Below, in pieces: positions 16,880 through 25,284 of a DNA stretch of 64,000 nucleotides. Source of the DNA: Bacteroides sp. (GTDB lineage: Bacteria > Bacteroidota > Bacteroidia > Bacteroidales > Bacteroidaceae). Each line of letters opens with the position of its first letter. Positions within the stretch are counted from its first letter, which is position 1. The DNA lies in contig SUXW01000014.1 in assembly GCA_015060765.1 (NCBI GenBank), forward strand, positions 1 to 64,000, read 5' to 3'. The translations under genes were made by a program, and so were the position numbers. The notes beneath the pieces were generated by a model that was not told the DNA's origin, searched no databases, and saw only the letters and a program-made list of their open reading frames with translations.

Positions 16880-18041
16880 TGTCTTCCGTGTGATGATGTA
16901 CGAGTATCGGAGTATCCTTTACGATCTTTCCATCCTTGTAGTGATGGGTGGAGGAATCTTTCTTTATGGTTGGTTATACAATTACATGTACAGTCCGAAT
17001 GTATTGCATGAGGTGCCCGTAGCCGTTGTCGACGAAAGTCATACTCCGTTGAGTCGCCGTTGTATCCGCTTGCTCGATGCTACGCCGCAAGTTGAAGTAC
17101 ATGTACAAACTGCCGGGATGATGGAAGCCCGACGACAGATGCAGCAAGGTGAGGTGCATGGCATTGTTTTCCTCCCTTCCGATTTCGATGCTCGGGTGGG
17201 CAGGGGAGAAGAAGCGGTCTTCATTGCTTATAATACCACGATGACTTTTTTGTACTATGCAGCCTTACAGGAGGCCGTCAGCGGTACCATGTTGACTTTG
17301 GACGATGAAATCCGTCCCCGACAAATAGTCTTTCTTCAGTCCGATGTGGTACAATCGGTTGTTCAGACCCGTAGTATCGGTGTACAGGGTATTGCGCTGT
17401 ACAATGCAGACAGTGGTTATGCCGATTACTTGATTCCGGCCGTGCTGATGGTTATCCTCTTCCAGACGATGTTCATGGTTATCGGTATGCGGTGTGGAAC
17501 CGAGTATGAGCAACGGATGACTTCCCTTTTGCAGGTGACAGGCAATTGCTTGTCGTGGAAAGGAACGGTAAGCATTGTGTTGGGTAAGGCGTTGGTCTAT
17601 GTCAGTTTCTATGTTGTGTTTTCCATTTTTCTGTTGGGCTTGCTTCCTTCGGTGTATCATCTTCCTCATGGTGCCTCCACCTGGACGCTGATCCAACTGA
17701 TGATACCTTATTTGTTTGCCACTGCGTTCTTTGGCTTGGCCTGTTCCCCCTTTTTCAAAGATGCCGAAGCCCCTTTGCTGCTTATCGCATTCTTTTCGGT
17801 AGGATTGTTGTTCCTTTCCGGCATTTCCTATCCGTTGGAACTAATGCCTTGGCCTTGGCGTGCACTTCATTATCTGATTCCTGCACCGGTAGGTGTCCTT
17901 GCCTTTATACAAACCAATTCCATGGGAGCTTCTTTGGCTGATGTTCAAGGCGAGTGGTTAACTCTATGGATTCAATGTATGGTATATTTCGGCTTGGCAT
18001 GTTTGGCGTATCACAAGACTCTTCGTCTTAGTTCCATATAA
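16863..18041 (+). CDS. ABC-2 type permease, second copy
   Basis: A 392-residue paralogue of the preceding permease with the same plan: a first helix (ILVVMGGGIFLYGWLY), periplasmic domain with EVPVAVVDESHTPLSRRCI, and C-terminal helices including SYPLELMPWPWRALHYLIP, the family's amphipathic signature. The two probably form a heterodimer that passes substrate to the HlyD/TolC path. The substrate is unknown; drug, lipid or bile-salt export are typical for the class. Confidence 0.88.
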   Translation: MKSLSDVFRVMMYEYRSILYDLSILVVMGGGIFLYGWLYNYMYSPNVLHEVPVAVVDESHTPLSRRCIRLLDATPQVEVHVQTAGMMEARRQMQQGEVHGIVFLPSDFDARVGRGEEAVFIAYNTTMTFLYYAALQEAVSGTMLTLDDEIRPRQIVFLQSDVVQSVVQTRSIGVQGIALYNADSGYADYLIPAVLMVILFQTMFMVIGMRCGTEYEQRMTSLLQVTGNCLSWKGTVSIVLGKALVYVSFYVVFSIFLLGLLPSVYHLPHGASTWTLIQLMIPYLFATAFFGLACSPFFKDAEAPLLLIAFFSVGLLFLSGISYPLELMPWPWRALHYLIPAPVGVLAFIQTNSMGASLADVQGEWLTLWIQCMVYFGLACLAYHKTLRLSSI

Positions 18042-18444
18042 ATTGTTTTTTTTACTTTTTTGCCTACATCCCTACAGCGGAGCTGATAATCAACAACTTA
18101 ACCATGTAGGTAAGCATGTAGGTAACTTTTTGCCTACAGGATTCATTTTTATGTACGCTTTATAAAGTAAAGAAGTTGATTTAAATTATTGATAAACAGT
18201 AGGATAAAATGATTTTTGTGTACACTTGAACTTTATTCGCAGTACGTGAATAATGGTTCAAAGTATTTCGTACGGTGGTTTGCAGTATATTGAACGATGA
18301 TACGAGTACTTCGATTAATGTTTTCGACTGTAACTGAATGGTTTTTAATTAGGCTTTTTAAGATTTTCTAATGCTAGTTTACGGTTTATGTTGACTGTAT
18401 TTAGCCTTATTTATATAGTAGGTTGACTTTCCTTAGTAATTCCA
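18042..18444. other. Intergenic region (about 400 bp) with short repeats
   Basis: AT-rich stretch between the exporter operon and the guaA terminator. Apart from the repeat cluster at 18054-18140, I see no ORF, promoter or structured RNA of note. Confidence 0.35.
18054..18140. repeat. Clustered GCCTACA / TGTAGGTAA repeats
   Basis: ACTTTTTTGCCTACA occurs near 18054-18068 and again, with one T fewer, near 18125-18138. Between them lie two TGTAGGTAA copies in the opposite sense (18105-18113 and 18118-18126) and one CCTACA (18071-18076). The set makes several possible hairpins and may be a binding-site cluster or the scar of a mobile element. Confidence 0.5.
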
Positions 18445-18474
18445 ATAAAAAAGAGAGGCCATTAGACCTCTCTT
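18445..18474 (-). terminator. Terminator of guaA
   Basis: Minus-strand hairpin AAGAGAGG/CCTCTCTT (18451-18458 with 18467-18474) followed by a run of Us (As at 18447-18452 on the plus strand). It lies 26 bp past the guaA stop. Confidence 0.8.
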
Positions 18475-18499
18475 CTTGTATCTGATTATCAGTGATTTG

Positions 18500-19807
18500 T
18501 TACTCCCATTCGATGGTCGCACTTGGTTTTGGCGACATATCGTAGCATACGCGGTTGATGTTGGGTACTTCCTTCAAGATACGGTCGGTAATCTTCATCA
18601 GGATAGCCCAGTCAATCTGTTCGATGGTAGCAGTCATGGCATCGATGGTATTCACCGCGCGGATGATAACCGGCCAATCGTATGAACGGGCGTTGTTGCG
18701 CACACCTACACTCTTGAAGTCGGGTACTATGGTGAAGTATTGCCATACTTTCTTGTCGAGTCCTGCGATGGCAAATTCTTCGCGGAGGATAGCGTCTGAT
18801 TCACGAAGAGCTTCCAGACGGTCGCGAGTAATGGCTCCGAGACAACGTACACCCAAACCTGGACCGGGGAACGGTTGGCGGTAAACCATTTCGTAAGGCA
18901 AACCGAGTTCTACACCACAAGCACGTACTTCGTCCTTGAACAATTGCTTCAACGGTTCTACCAATTCAAACTGAAGGTCTTCGGGCAGACCACCTACATT
19001 GTGGTGGCTCTTTACCATCTTGGCAGTCTTGGTACCACTTTCTACAATGTCCGGATAGATAGTTCCTTGACCGAGGTAATCAATGCCATCGAGCTTACGT
19101 GCTTCTTCTTCGAATACACGGATAAATTCACCGCCGATAATCTTACGCTTCTGTTCGGGATCGGCCACACCTTCGAGTAAACCGAGGAAACGGTCGGTAG
19201 CATCTACATAAATCAGGTTGGCGCTGAGCTGGTTGCGGAATACTTCGATTACATTTTCGGATTCGCCTTTACGCATCAAACCGTGGTTTACATGCACACA
19301 AACCAAATTGTCGCCGATGGCTTTCAAGAGCAAAGCGGCTACAACCGAACTGTCCACGCCACCCGAAAGGGCCAGGAGAACTTTCTTGTCGCCTACCTGT
19401 TGGCGGATCAGTTCTACTTGATCGGCTACAAAGTTCTTCATGTTCCAATTGGCTTCAGCCTTGCATACATCGAACACAAATCCCTTGACAGCTTCCTTGA
19501 TGGCTTCTTCGTCGTTTTCGAATTGGGCAAGCTTCACTTCGCAAAGCGCCTTTTCGTGACCGGCTGCCATTATTGGGAATCCGGCTTCGTATATTTCGGG
19601 AAGTACATCAATGGCTACTCCGTCGATTACGTTATTGGGACCTCCGTTGATGATGATACCTTTTACGTTGGGCAACGCTTTCAACTCTGCGGCTGTAATA
19701 TCGTGCGGGTAGATTTCACTGTAAACACCCAATGCACGGATGGCTCTGGCAACCACGGTATTTTCGTGGCTTCCCAAGTCGAGGATAACAATCATGTCTT
19801 GCTTCAT
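18500..19807 (-). CDS. guaA: GMP synthase with degenerate amidotransferase domain
   Basis: Converts XMP to GMP using ATP and ammonia. The synthetase half is intact: PP-loop LSGGVDSSV (147-155), FIRVFEEEARKL, the GQGTIYPDIVESG lid region, and the dimerisation end SPKPSATIEWE. The class I glutaminase half is cut to about 95 residues instead of about 190. The nucleophile elbow that should read G-x-C-x-G reads AAGHEKAL (81-88), and no catalytic His-x-Glu follows. At 435 residues it is about 80 short of standard GuaA. It should depend on free ammonia or a partner glutaminase. The start at 19807 follows AGAAG; a second ATG lies at 19795. A full-length guaA may exist elsewhere. Confidence 0.88.
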   Translation of the reverse strand: MKQDMIVILDLGSHENTVVARAIRALGVYSEIYPHDITAAELKALPNVKGIIINGGPNNVIDGVAIDVLPEIYEAGFPIMAAGHEKALCEVKLAQFENDEEAIKEAVKGFVFDVCKAEANWNMKNFVADQVELIRQQVGDKKVLLALSGGVDSSVVAALLLKAIGDNLVCVHVNHGLMRKGESENVIEVFRNQLSANLIYVDATDRFLGLLEGVADPEQKRKIIGGEFIRVFEEEARKLDGIDYLGQGTIYPDIVESGTKTAKMVKSHHNVGGLPEDLQFELVEPLKQLFKDEVRACGVELGLPYEMVYRQPFPGPGLGVRCLGAITRDRLEALRESDAILREEFAIAGLDKKVWQYFTIVPDFKSVGVRNNARSYDWPVIIRAVNTIDAMTATIEQIDWAILMKITDRILKEVPNINRVCYDMSPKPSATIEWE

Positions 19808-19850
19808 ACTTCTTTTCTATATTTAAATTACGGTTCTTTGCATGAATATC

Positions 19851-19893
19851 AAAAAAACATGCGGCATCCCAATCCTGTTTTGGATGCCGCATG
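19851..19893 (-). terminator. Strong terminator after the 33-residue ORF
   Basis: Minus-strand stem of 12 bp, CATGCGGCATCC with GGATGCCGCATG (19858-19869 and 19882-19893), followed directly by seven Us (19851-19857). It lies 44 bp upstream of guaA, so it either ends an independent short transcript or attenuates guaA. Confidence 0.8.
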
Positions 19894-19897
19894 TTCC

Positions 19898-19999
19898 TTA
19901 AGTATCTTTATGCAACATGTCGTTCTTGCGGACACTTACCCTCGCAGTAAACCGGATGTTCTGCGCTCCTGATTTATGAGAAAGGATAATCTGTTGCAT
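19898..19999 (-). CDS. 33-residue small protein upstream of guaA
   Basis: The ORF runs ATG (19999) to TAA (19898) and reads MQQIILSHKSGAQNIRFTAR, continuing with a basic stretch VSVRKND and ending HKDT. It has a TATCTTTG -7 element 42 bp upstream and a near-perfect terminator beginning 5 bp after its stop, so it is a self-contained transcription unit of about 185 nt. The peptide is basic and lacks a membrane segment. I do not recognise it. It might be a translated leader peptide governing the terminator, or a real microprotein. Its initiation codon has no Shine-Dalgarno, as is usual here. Confidence 0.55.
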   Translation of the reverse strand: MQQIILSHKSGAQNIRFTARVSVRKNDMLHKDT

Positions 20000-20040
20000 A
20001 TATTATAATGTATAATCAGAATTCTGATTTATTTTGGCTG

Positions 20041-20048
20041 CAAAGATA
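20041..20048 (-). promoter_or_regulatory. -7 element overlapping the mscL end
   Basis: TATCTTTG on the minus strand immediately after the mscL stop codon. The best -33 match is ATTG about 22 bp further upstream. It would start a transcript near 20035 covering the 33-residue ORF. Confidence 0.5.
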
Positions 20049-20049
20049 A

Positions 20050-20517
20050 TTATTTTTTTGATTGCTCCTTCAATAAATCGCGAATTTCTGTCAATAAAGT
20101 TTCTTCTTTGCTTGGTGCCGGTGGAGGAGCGGGTGCAGCAGGTTCTTCCGCTTTCTTCTTTTCGCTCATTTTCTTGATGAAGCTTACAAACAAGAAAATA
20201 GAGAAGGCAATGATGATGAAGTCGAAAGTCTGTTGTAGGAAGTTACCATAATTCAAAGTCACTTCCGGAACGGCGGCTTCAATCACTTCGCCGGCTTCAT
20301 TCAGTTTTTCGGGTACAGCTTCCTGCATGACGTATTTCAGATCCTTGAAGTCCATACCACCGACAAGCAATCCGATAGGAGGCATGATGATGTCGTTCAC
20401 TACCGAAGTGACAATTTTACCAAATGCACCACCGATGATTACACCGACAGCCATATCAACCACGTTACCCTTCATGGCGAATGCCTTGAAGTCTTGTAAA
20501 AGTGTACATTTTCCCAT
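20050..20517 (-). CDS. mscL: Large-conductance mechanosensitive channel MscL
   Basis: A homopentameric inner-membrane channel that opens under membrane tension to release solutes during hypo-osmotic shock. The 155-residue protein shows the N-terminal amphipathic segment, TM1 with [20 protein letters not shown] followed by GKIV, the conserved PPIGLL turn, a periplasmic loop longer than in E. coli, TM2 [20 protein letters not shown], and a Pro/Ala-rich linker ([13 protein letters not shown]) to the C-terminal helix. No clean promoter was found; TATATTCG about 35 bp upstream of the ATG is a weak candidate. Confidence 0.97.
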   Translation of the reverse strand: MGKCTLLQDFKAFAMKGNVVDMAVGVIIGGAFGKIVTSVVNDIIMPPIGLLVGGMDFKDLKYVMQEAVPEKLNEAGEVIEAAVPEVTLNYGNFLQQTFDFIIIAFSIFLFVSFIKKMSEKKKAEEPAAPAPPPAPSKEETLLTEIRDLLKEQSKK

Positions 20518-20566
20518 TTTTTTTTATTTTAATATGATTTTGTGTGCGAATATAAAAACAAATTCT

Positions 20567-20574
20567 TATTTTTG
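20567..20574 (+). promoter_or_regulatory. -7 element of gapA
   Basis: TATTTTTG fits TAnnTTTG. Upstream, TGTG at 20543-20546 (20-bp spacer) is a one-mismatch -33. The predicted start near 20580 gives an 88-nt leader before gapA, which also contains a 14-codon ORF (20603-20647) of doubtful meaning. Confidence 0.55.
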
Positions 20575-20634
20575 CACCGCATTTCACAAGAAATTGTCGA
20601 AAATGTATAGAATTATAGCAAAAAAGAGTATTAA

Positions 20635-21678
<1,044 letters not shown>

Positions 21679-21699
21679 TAAGTAATTATTAGATATAGG

Positions 21700-21733
21700 A
21701 GTGGATGTGTAGCAATACACATCCACTTTTTTT
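21700..21733 (+). terminator. gapA terminator
   Basis: GTGGATGTGTA (21701-21711) pairs with TACACATCCAC (21716-21726) around a GCAA tetraloop, followed by seven Ts. Confidence 0.9.
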
Positions 21734-21742
21734 ATGTTTTTA

Positions 21743-21773
21743 TGTGGATAATTCTGTAAATTACTTATCTTTG
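21743..21773 (+). promoter_or_regulatory. Promoter of miaA-lipid kinase-kdsA
   Basis: TGTG (21743-21746, one mismatch to TTTG), 19-bp spacer, TATCTTTG (21766-21773). The start near 21780 gives a 20-nt leader to the ATG at 21800. Confidence 0.6.
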
Positions 21774-21799
21774 TCCATTTGAAATCAGATGAATGGAGT

Positions 21800-22720
21800 A
21801 TGAATTACGATTTGATAACCATCTTGGGACCTACCGCTTCGGGAAAGACTCCTTTGGCAGCTGCTTTGGCCGACCGGCTCGATACTGAGATTATCAGTGG
21901 AGACAGTCGTCAAGTGTATCGTCGTATGGATTTGGGAACGGGAAAGGACTTGGATGACTATGTGGTAAACGGTCGGACCATTCCTTATCATCTGATTGAT
22001 ATCGTAGAGCCGGGTACCAAATACAATGTATTTGAATACCAACATGATTTCTTGAAAGCCTATGACCTGATTGTATCCAAAGGCAAGCTGCCCATTCTTT
22101 GTGGAGGTACCGGGATGTATCTGGAATCGGTCCTGAAAGGATACCGCTTGCTTCCGGTCCCGGAAAACAAGGAGTTGAGAGCTGCTTTGGAAGGAAAGAC
22201 CTTGGACGAGTTGACGCAGTTGTTGGCTACGTACAAGAAGTTGCATAATTCAACGGATGTCGATACGGTGAAACGTGCCATCAGAGCCATCGAAATAGAG
22301 GAGTACTATCAGACCCAGCCTCCCGAATATCGGGAATTCCCTTCGTTGAAGAGTCTGATTGTGGGTGTGGATATCGACCGCGATTTGCGGAGAGAAAAGA
22401 TTACCCGCCGCTTGAAGCAGCGGCTTTCAGAAGGGATGGTCGATGAGGTGAAAGCCTTGCTTGCCGAAGGCATTCCTTCCGAGGACCTTATCTATTATGG
22501 CTTGGAATACAAGTTCCTGACTCTTTATGCCATTGGAGAACTTACGTACGATGAAATGTTCCTGCAACTGGAAACGGCTATCCATCAGTTTGCCAAGAGA
22601 CAGATGACTTGGTTTAGAGGTATGGAGAGAAGAGGATTTACGATACATTGGTTGGATGCAACATGGCCGACTGATAAGAAAATAGAGAGAATAAAGGAAT
22701 TATTGGACGCAAATAACTGA
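21800..22720 (+). CDS. miaA: tRNA dimethylallyltransferase
   Basis: Transfers a dimethylallyl group to N6 of A37 in tRNAs reading UNN codons. From the chosen start MNYDLITILG, the P-loop is GPTASGKT (10-17), followed by ISGDSRQVYRRMDLGTGK, the usual DSxQ motif. The substrate-tunnel GGTGMYLESVLKG and the Arg-rich C-terminal part are present. The frame opens at 21779 with TTG, but the ATG at 21800 has GGAG six bases before it and fits the promoter. At 306 residues it is a typical short Bacteroidetes copy; genomes of this group often carry a second miaA. Confidence 0.93.
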   Translation: MNYDLITILGPTASGKTPLAAALADRLDTEIISGDSRQVYRRMDLGTGKDLDDYVVNGRTIPYHLIDIVEPGTKYNVFEYQHDFLKAYDLIVSKGKLPILCGGTGMYLESVLKGYRLLPVPENKELRAALEGKTLDELTQLLATYKKLHNSTDVDTVKRAIRAIEIEEYYQTQPPEYREFPSLKSLIVGVDIDRDLRREKITRRLKQRLSEGMVDEVKALLAEGIPSEDLIYYGLEYKFLTLYAIGELTYDEMFLQLETAIHQFAKRQMTWFRGMERRGFTIHWLDATWPTDKKIERIKELLDANN

Positions 22721-22724
22721 ACCT

Positions 22725-23657
22725 ATGGCTATAGAACCGAATAGATGGGGAGTGGTATATAACCCGAAGGCGGGAAGTTGGAAAACCCAAAAGAGATGGA
22801 ACGAAATCCGCAAATATATGGAAGAACGCGGAGTGCTTTTTGATTATTTGCAGTCCGAAGGCTATGGTTCTGTAGAACGGTTGACACGTATCCTGGCCAA
22901 TAATGGTTATCGGACCATTGTGGTGGTGGGCGGTGATGGAGCCATCAATGATGCAGTGAATGGTATCATGGGTTCCTCTGCAGAACAGAAGGAAGACATT
23001 GCATTAGGTATCATTCCCAATGGTATCGGTAATGATTTTGCCAAGTATTGGGGAATGGATGAAGACGATTATAAGCAGGCGGTGGATTGGATTATCAATC
23101 GTCGGTTGCGGAAGATTGATTTGGGAAGATGCAGATTCCAGCAGGGTGAACATTGCGTGGAGCGATACTTTGTCAATGCAATGTATATCGGATTGGGAGC
23201 TCGGATTGTTCGGATTACGAATGGAACCAGACGGTTTTGGGGAATGAGAAACTTGTCATTTCTGGCTTCGATGTTCCTGTTGTTGTTTGAACGTAAGTTG
23301 CATAAGGTACATCTTTGTGTCAACGGCGAGCATGTTCGCGATAATGTGATGACCGTATGCATAGGTAGTGCACGCGGTTATGGATTGACCCCCAGTGCGG
23401 TGCCTTATAACGGTTGGCTGGATGTATCCGTCATCTATCGGCCGGAACTGTTGCAGATGCTGTCTGGATTATGGATGCTTCTACGTGGCCGTTTGTTGAA
23501 TCTGAAGAAAGTCGTCAAACCTTATCGTACACGGAAAGTGCAGATTTTGAAGGCGCAGAATGCCGCTATCAGTTTGGACGGCCGTATTTTGGAGCCATCT
23601 TTTCCTTTGAAAGTAAAAATATTGCCCGAAGCATTAACTTTAATTATTCCTCGTTGA
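22725..23657 (+). CDS. Diacylglycerol/lipid kinase family protein
   Basis: A 310-residue cytoplasmic lipid kinase of the DAGK catalytic family (YegS/DgkB type). Signatures: VVYNPKAGSWK near 10, the nucleotide-binding VVVGGDGAINDAVNGIMG (GGDG at 69-72), IIPNGIGNDFAKYW, and the C-terminal beta-sandwich with GYGLTPSAVPYNGWLDVSVI. It probably phosphorylates diacylglycerol or a related lipid. It is placed 4 bp after miaA and 2 bp before kdsA, in an operon that ends with LPS-core synthesis. Confidence 0.9.
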   Translation: MAIEPNRWGVVYNPKAGSWKTQKRWNEIRKYMEERGVLFDYLQSEGYGSVERLTRILANNGYRTIVVVGGDGAINDAVNGIMGSSAEQKEDIALGIIPNGIGNDFAKYWGMDEDDYKQAVDWIINRRLRKIDLGRCRFQQGEHCVERYFVNAMYIGLGARIVRITNGTRRFWGMRNLSFLASMFLLLFERKLHKVHLCVNGEHVRDNVMTVCIGSARGYGLTPSAVPYNGWLDVSVIYRPELLQMLSGLWMLLRGRLLNLKKVVKPYRTRKVQILKAQNAAISLDGRILEPSFPLKVKILPEALTLIIPR

Positions 23658-23659
23658 TT

Positions 23660-24460
23660 ATGGATATGAAGAGATTTAAGAATACAGATAATTTCTTTTT
23701 GTTGGCTGGCCCTTGTGTGATTGAAGGTGAAGATATGGCTATGCGTATAGCCGACCGCATCGTACAGATAACCGATCGTTTGAATATCCCTTATGTGTTC
23801 AAGGGGTCTTATCGCAAGGCCAATCGTTCCCGCTTGGATTCCTTTACGGGTATAGGCGATGAAAAGGCTTTGAAAGTATTGTCTAAAGTCCGTGATACGT
23901 TTGGGATACCGGTCGTAACCGATATCCATACCGCTGATGAGGCAGCGATGGCAGCCGACTATGTAGACATCCTCCAGATACCCGCTTTCCTTTGCAGGCA
24001 AACGGATCTGTTGGTCGCTGCTGCGCGGACGGGGAAGATTGTAAACATCAAGAAAGGACAGTTCCTTTCTCCGGGTGCCATGCGTTTTGCGGCCCAAAAA
24101 GTGACGGAAGCAGGAAATGAGAACGTCATGCTGACGGAACGGGGTACCACATTCGGTTATCAGGATTTGTTGGTCGACTTCCGGGGAATCCCAGAAATGC
24201 AGTCCTTCGGATTTCCTGTTGTATTGGATGTAACCCATTCATTGCAGCAACCCAACCAGACGACAGGGGTAACAGGCGGAATGCCGCAACTTATTGAAAC
24301 GATGGCAAAAGCCGGAGTAGCGGTAGGAGTGGACGGGTTGTTTATGGAAACGCACGAAAATCCGTCGGTAGCCAAAAGTGATGGAGCCAACATGTTGAAG
24401 TTAGACCTGTTGGAAGGTCTGTTGGAAAAATTAGTCCGTATACGTCAGGCTGTCAAGTGA
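23660..24460 (+). CDS. kdsA: 3-deoxy-D-manno-octulosonate 8-phosphate synthase
   Basis: Condenses arabinose-5-phosphate with phosphoenolpyruvate to give KDO-8-phosphate, for the LPS inner core. The 266-residue TIM barrel has LAGPCVIEGED with Cys19 (the metal ligand that marks the metal-dependent class II form; class I enzymes have Asn), GSYRKANRSRLDSF, NIKKGQFLSPG, and HSLQQPNQTTGVTGG. The ATG at 23660 is 2 bp after the lipid-kinase stop. The frame stays open far upstream to 23414, but that part is the kinase gene in another frame. The stop lies 9 bp from that of the convergent regulator. Confidence 0.96.
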   Translation: MDMKRFKNTDNFFLLAGPCVIEGEDMAMRIADRIVQITDRLNIPYVFKGSYRKANRSRLDSFTGIGDEKALKVLSKVRDTFGIPVVTDIHTADEAAMAADYVDILQIPAFLCRQTDLLVAAARTGKIVNIKKGQFLSPGAMRFAAQKVTEAGNENVMLTERGTTFGYQDLLVDFRGIPEMQSFGFPVVLDVTHSLQQPNQTTGVTGGMPQLIETMAKAGVAVGVDGLFMETHENPSVAKSDGANMLKLDLLEGLLEKLVRIRQAVK

Positions 24461-24469
24461 CCGGCCTGA

Positions 24470-25171
24470 TTATCCTATCTTACTAATCTTCTTCAGTTTT
24501 TCTTCTTCGATAATCTTGATCTTTCTTCCGTCTATCGCAATCAGTTTTTCTGTTGCAAAATTGGATAAAGTACGGATAGCATTGGAAGTGGTCATGTTGG
24601 ACAGGTTGGCCAAATCTTCGCGCGACAGATAGATACTGAGTGTCGATTCATCTTCTTCCAATCCATAAGTGTCCTTTAAGAAAAGTAAGGATTCTGCCAA
24701 ACGGCCACGGATATGCTTCTGTGTTAAATTCACGGTTCTTTCATCCGAAATACCCAGGTCGATGGATAATTGGCGGATAAAGAACAGTGCCAGTTCACTG
24801 TTTTCTTTCAATAGCTTTATGATGGCTGGCATGGGAATCAGGCAGATAGTACAGGGTTCGAATGCAGCAGCGGCGGTAACAAAGTTTTCTTCTGCAAAAT
24901 AGGCTCTGTATGCAAAATACTCTTTATCCTTGATTACACGTATAATCTGGCTTCTTCCACCTACACCTTCTTTGAAAATCTTTACTTTCCCACTGAGAAG
25001 ACACATTAAGTGCATAGGTGTTTCACCTTCGCAATAGATAGTCTCATTTTTTTTATACTTCTGTATAATGAAATTCTGAACCAAAAACTCTCTTTGCTCA
25101 GTGGTTAAAGGTTGCCACAAATCGGGTATGCTGTTGGCAATTTCTACTTCTGATAGTTCCTTTTTAGCCAT
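24470..25171 (-). CDS. Crp/Fnr family transcriptional regulator
   Basis: A 233-residue DNA-binding regulator. The cyclic-nucleotide-binding-like beta-roll covers about 15-125 (IYCEGETPMHLMCLLSGKVKI). A long dimer helix follows, then a winged helix with LSREDLANLSNMTTSNAIRT as the recognition segment (about 185-205). There is no Cys set for an iron-sulphur cluster as in FNR, and the phosphate-binding Arg-Ser of CRP is not obvious, so the effector is unknown. It has its own promoter and is monocistronic. Confidence 0.92.
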   Translation of the reverse strand: MAKKELSEVEIANSIPDLWQPLTTEQREFLVQNFIIQKYKKNETIYCEGETPMHLMCLLSGKVKIFKEGVGGRSQIIRVIKDKEYFAYRAYFAEENFVTAAAAFEPCTICLIPMPAIIKLLKENSELALFFIRQLSIDLGISDERTVNLTQKHIRGRLAESLLFLKDTYGLEEDESTLSIYLSREDLANLSNMTTSNAIRTLSNFATEKLIAIDGRKIKIIEEEKLKKISKIG

Positions 25172-25201
25172 AGGTATGCTGTAAAATCATGTTATAGAGC
25201 A

Positions 25202-25209
25202 CAAAGGTA
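25202..25209 (-). promoter_or_regulatory. -7 element of the Crp/Fnr gene
   Basis: TACCTTTG on the minus strand, 31 bp before the start codon. No -33 at consensus distance. Confidence 0.5.
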
Positions 25210-25254
25210 CAAATAAAAATGTAAAAAGGAAATAACAAGCTGACAAATAAAGAG

Positions 25255-25279
25255 AAAAGAGAGATAAATTCTCTCTTTT
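25255..25279 (-). terminator. Terminator of glnN
   Basis: AAAAGAGAG (25255-25263) pairs perfectly with CTCTCTTTT (25271-25279), with T-rich sequence beyond it on the minus strand. It lies just past the glutamine synthetase stop. Confidence 0.6.
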
Positions 25280-25284
25280 CCTAT

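Noticed and set aside
19798..19850. Second promoter TTTG-N19-TAATTTAA just before guaA
   Set aside because: The -7 differs from TAnnTTTG at two positions, so it is not listed as a feature, though it would explain independent guaA expression.
23414..23659. N-terminal extension of kdsA
   Set aside because: The frame is open but lies inside the lipid-kinase gene, and KdsA homologues start at MDMKRF.
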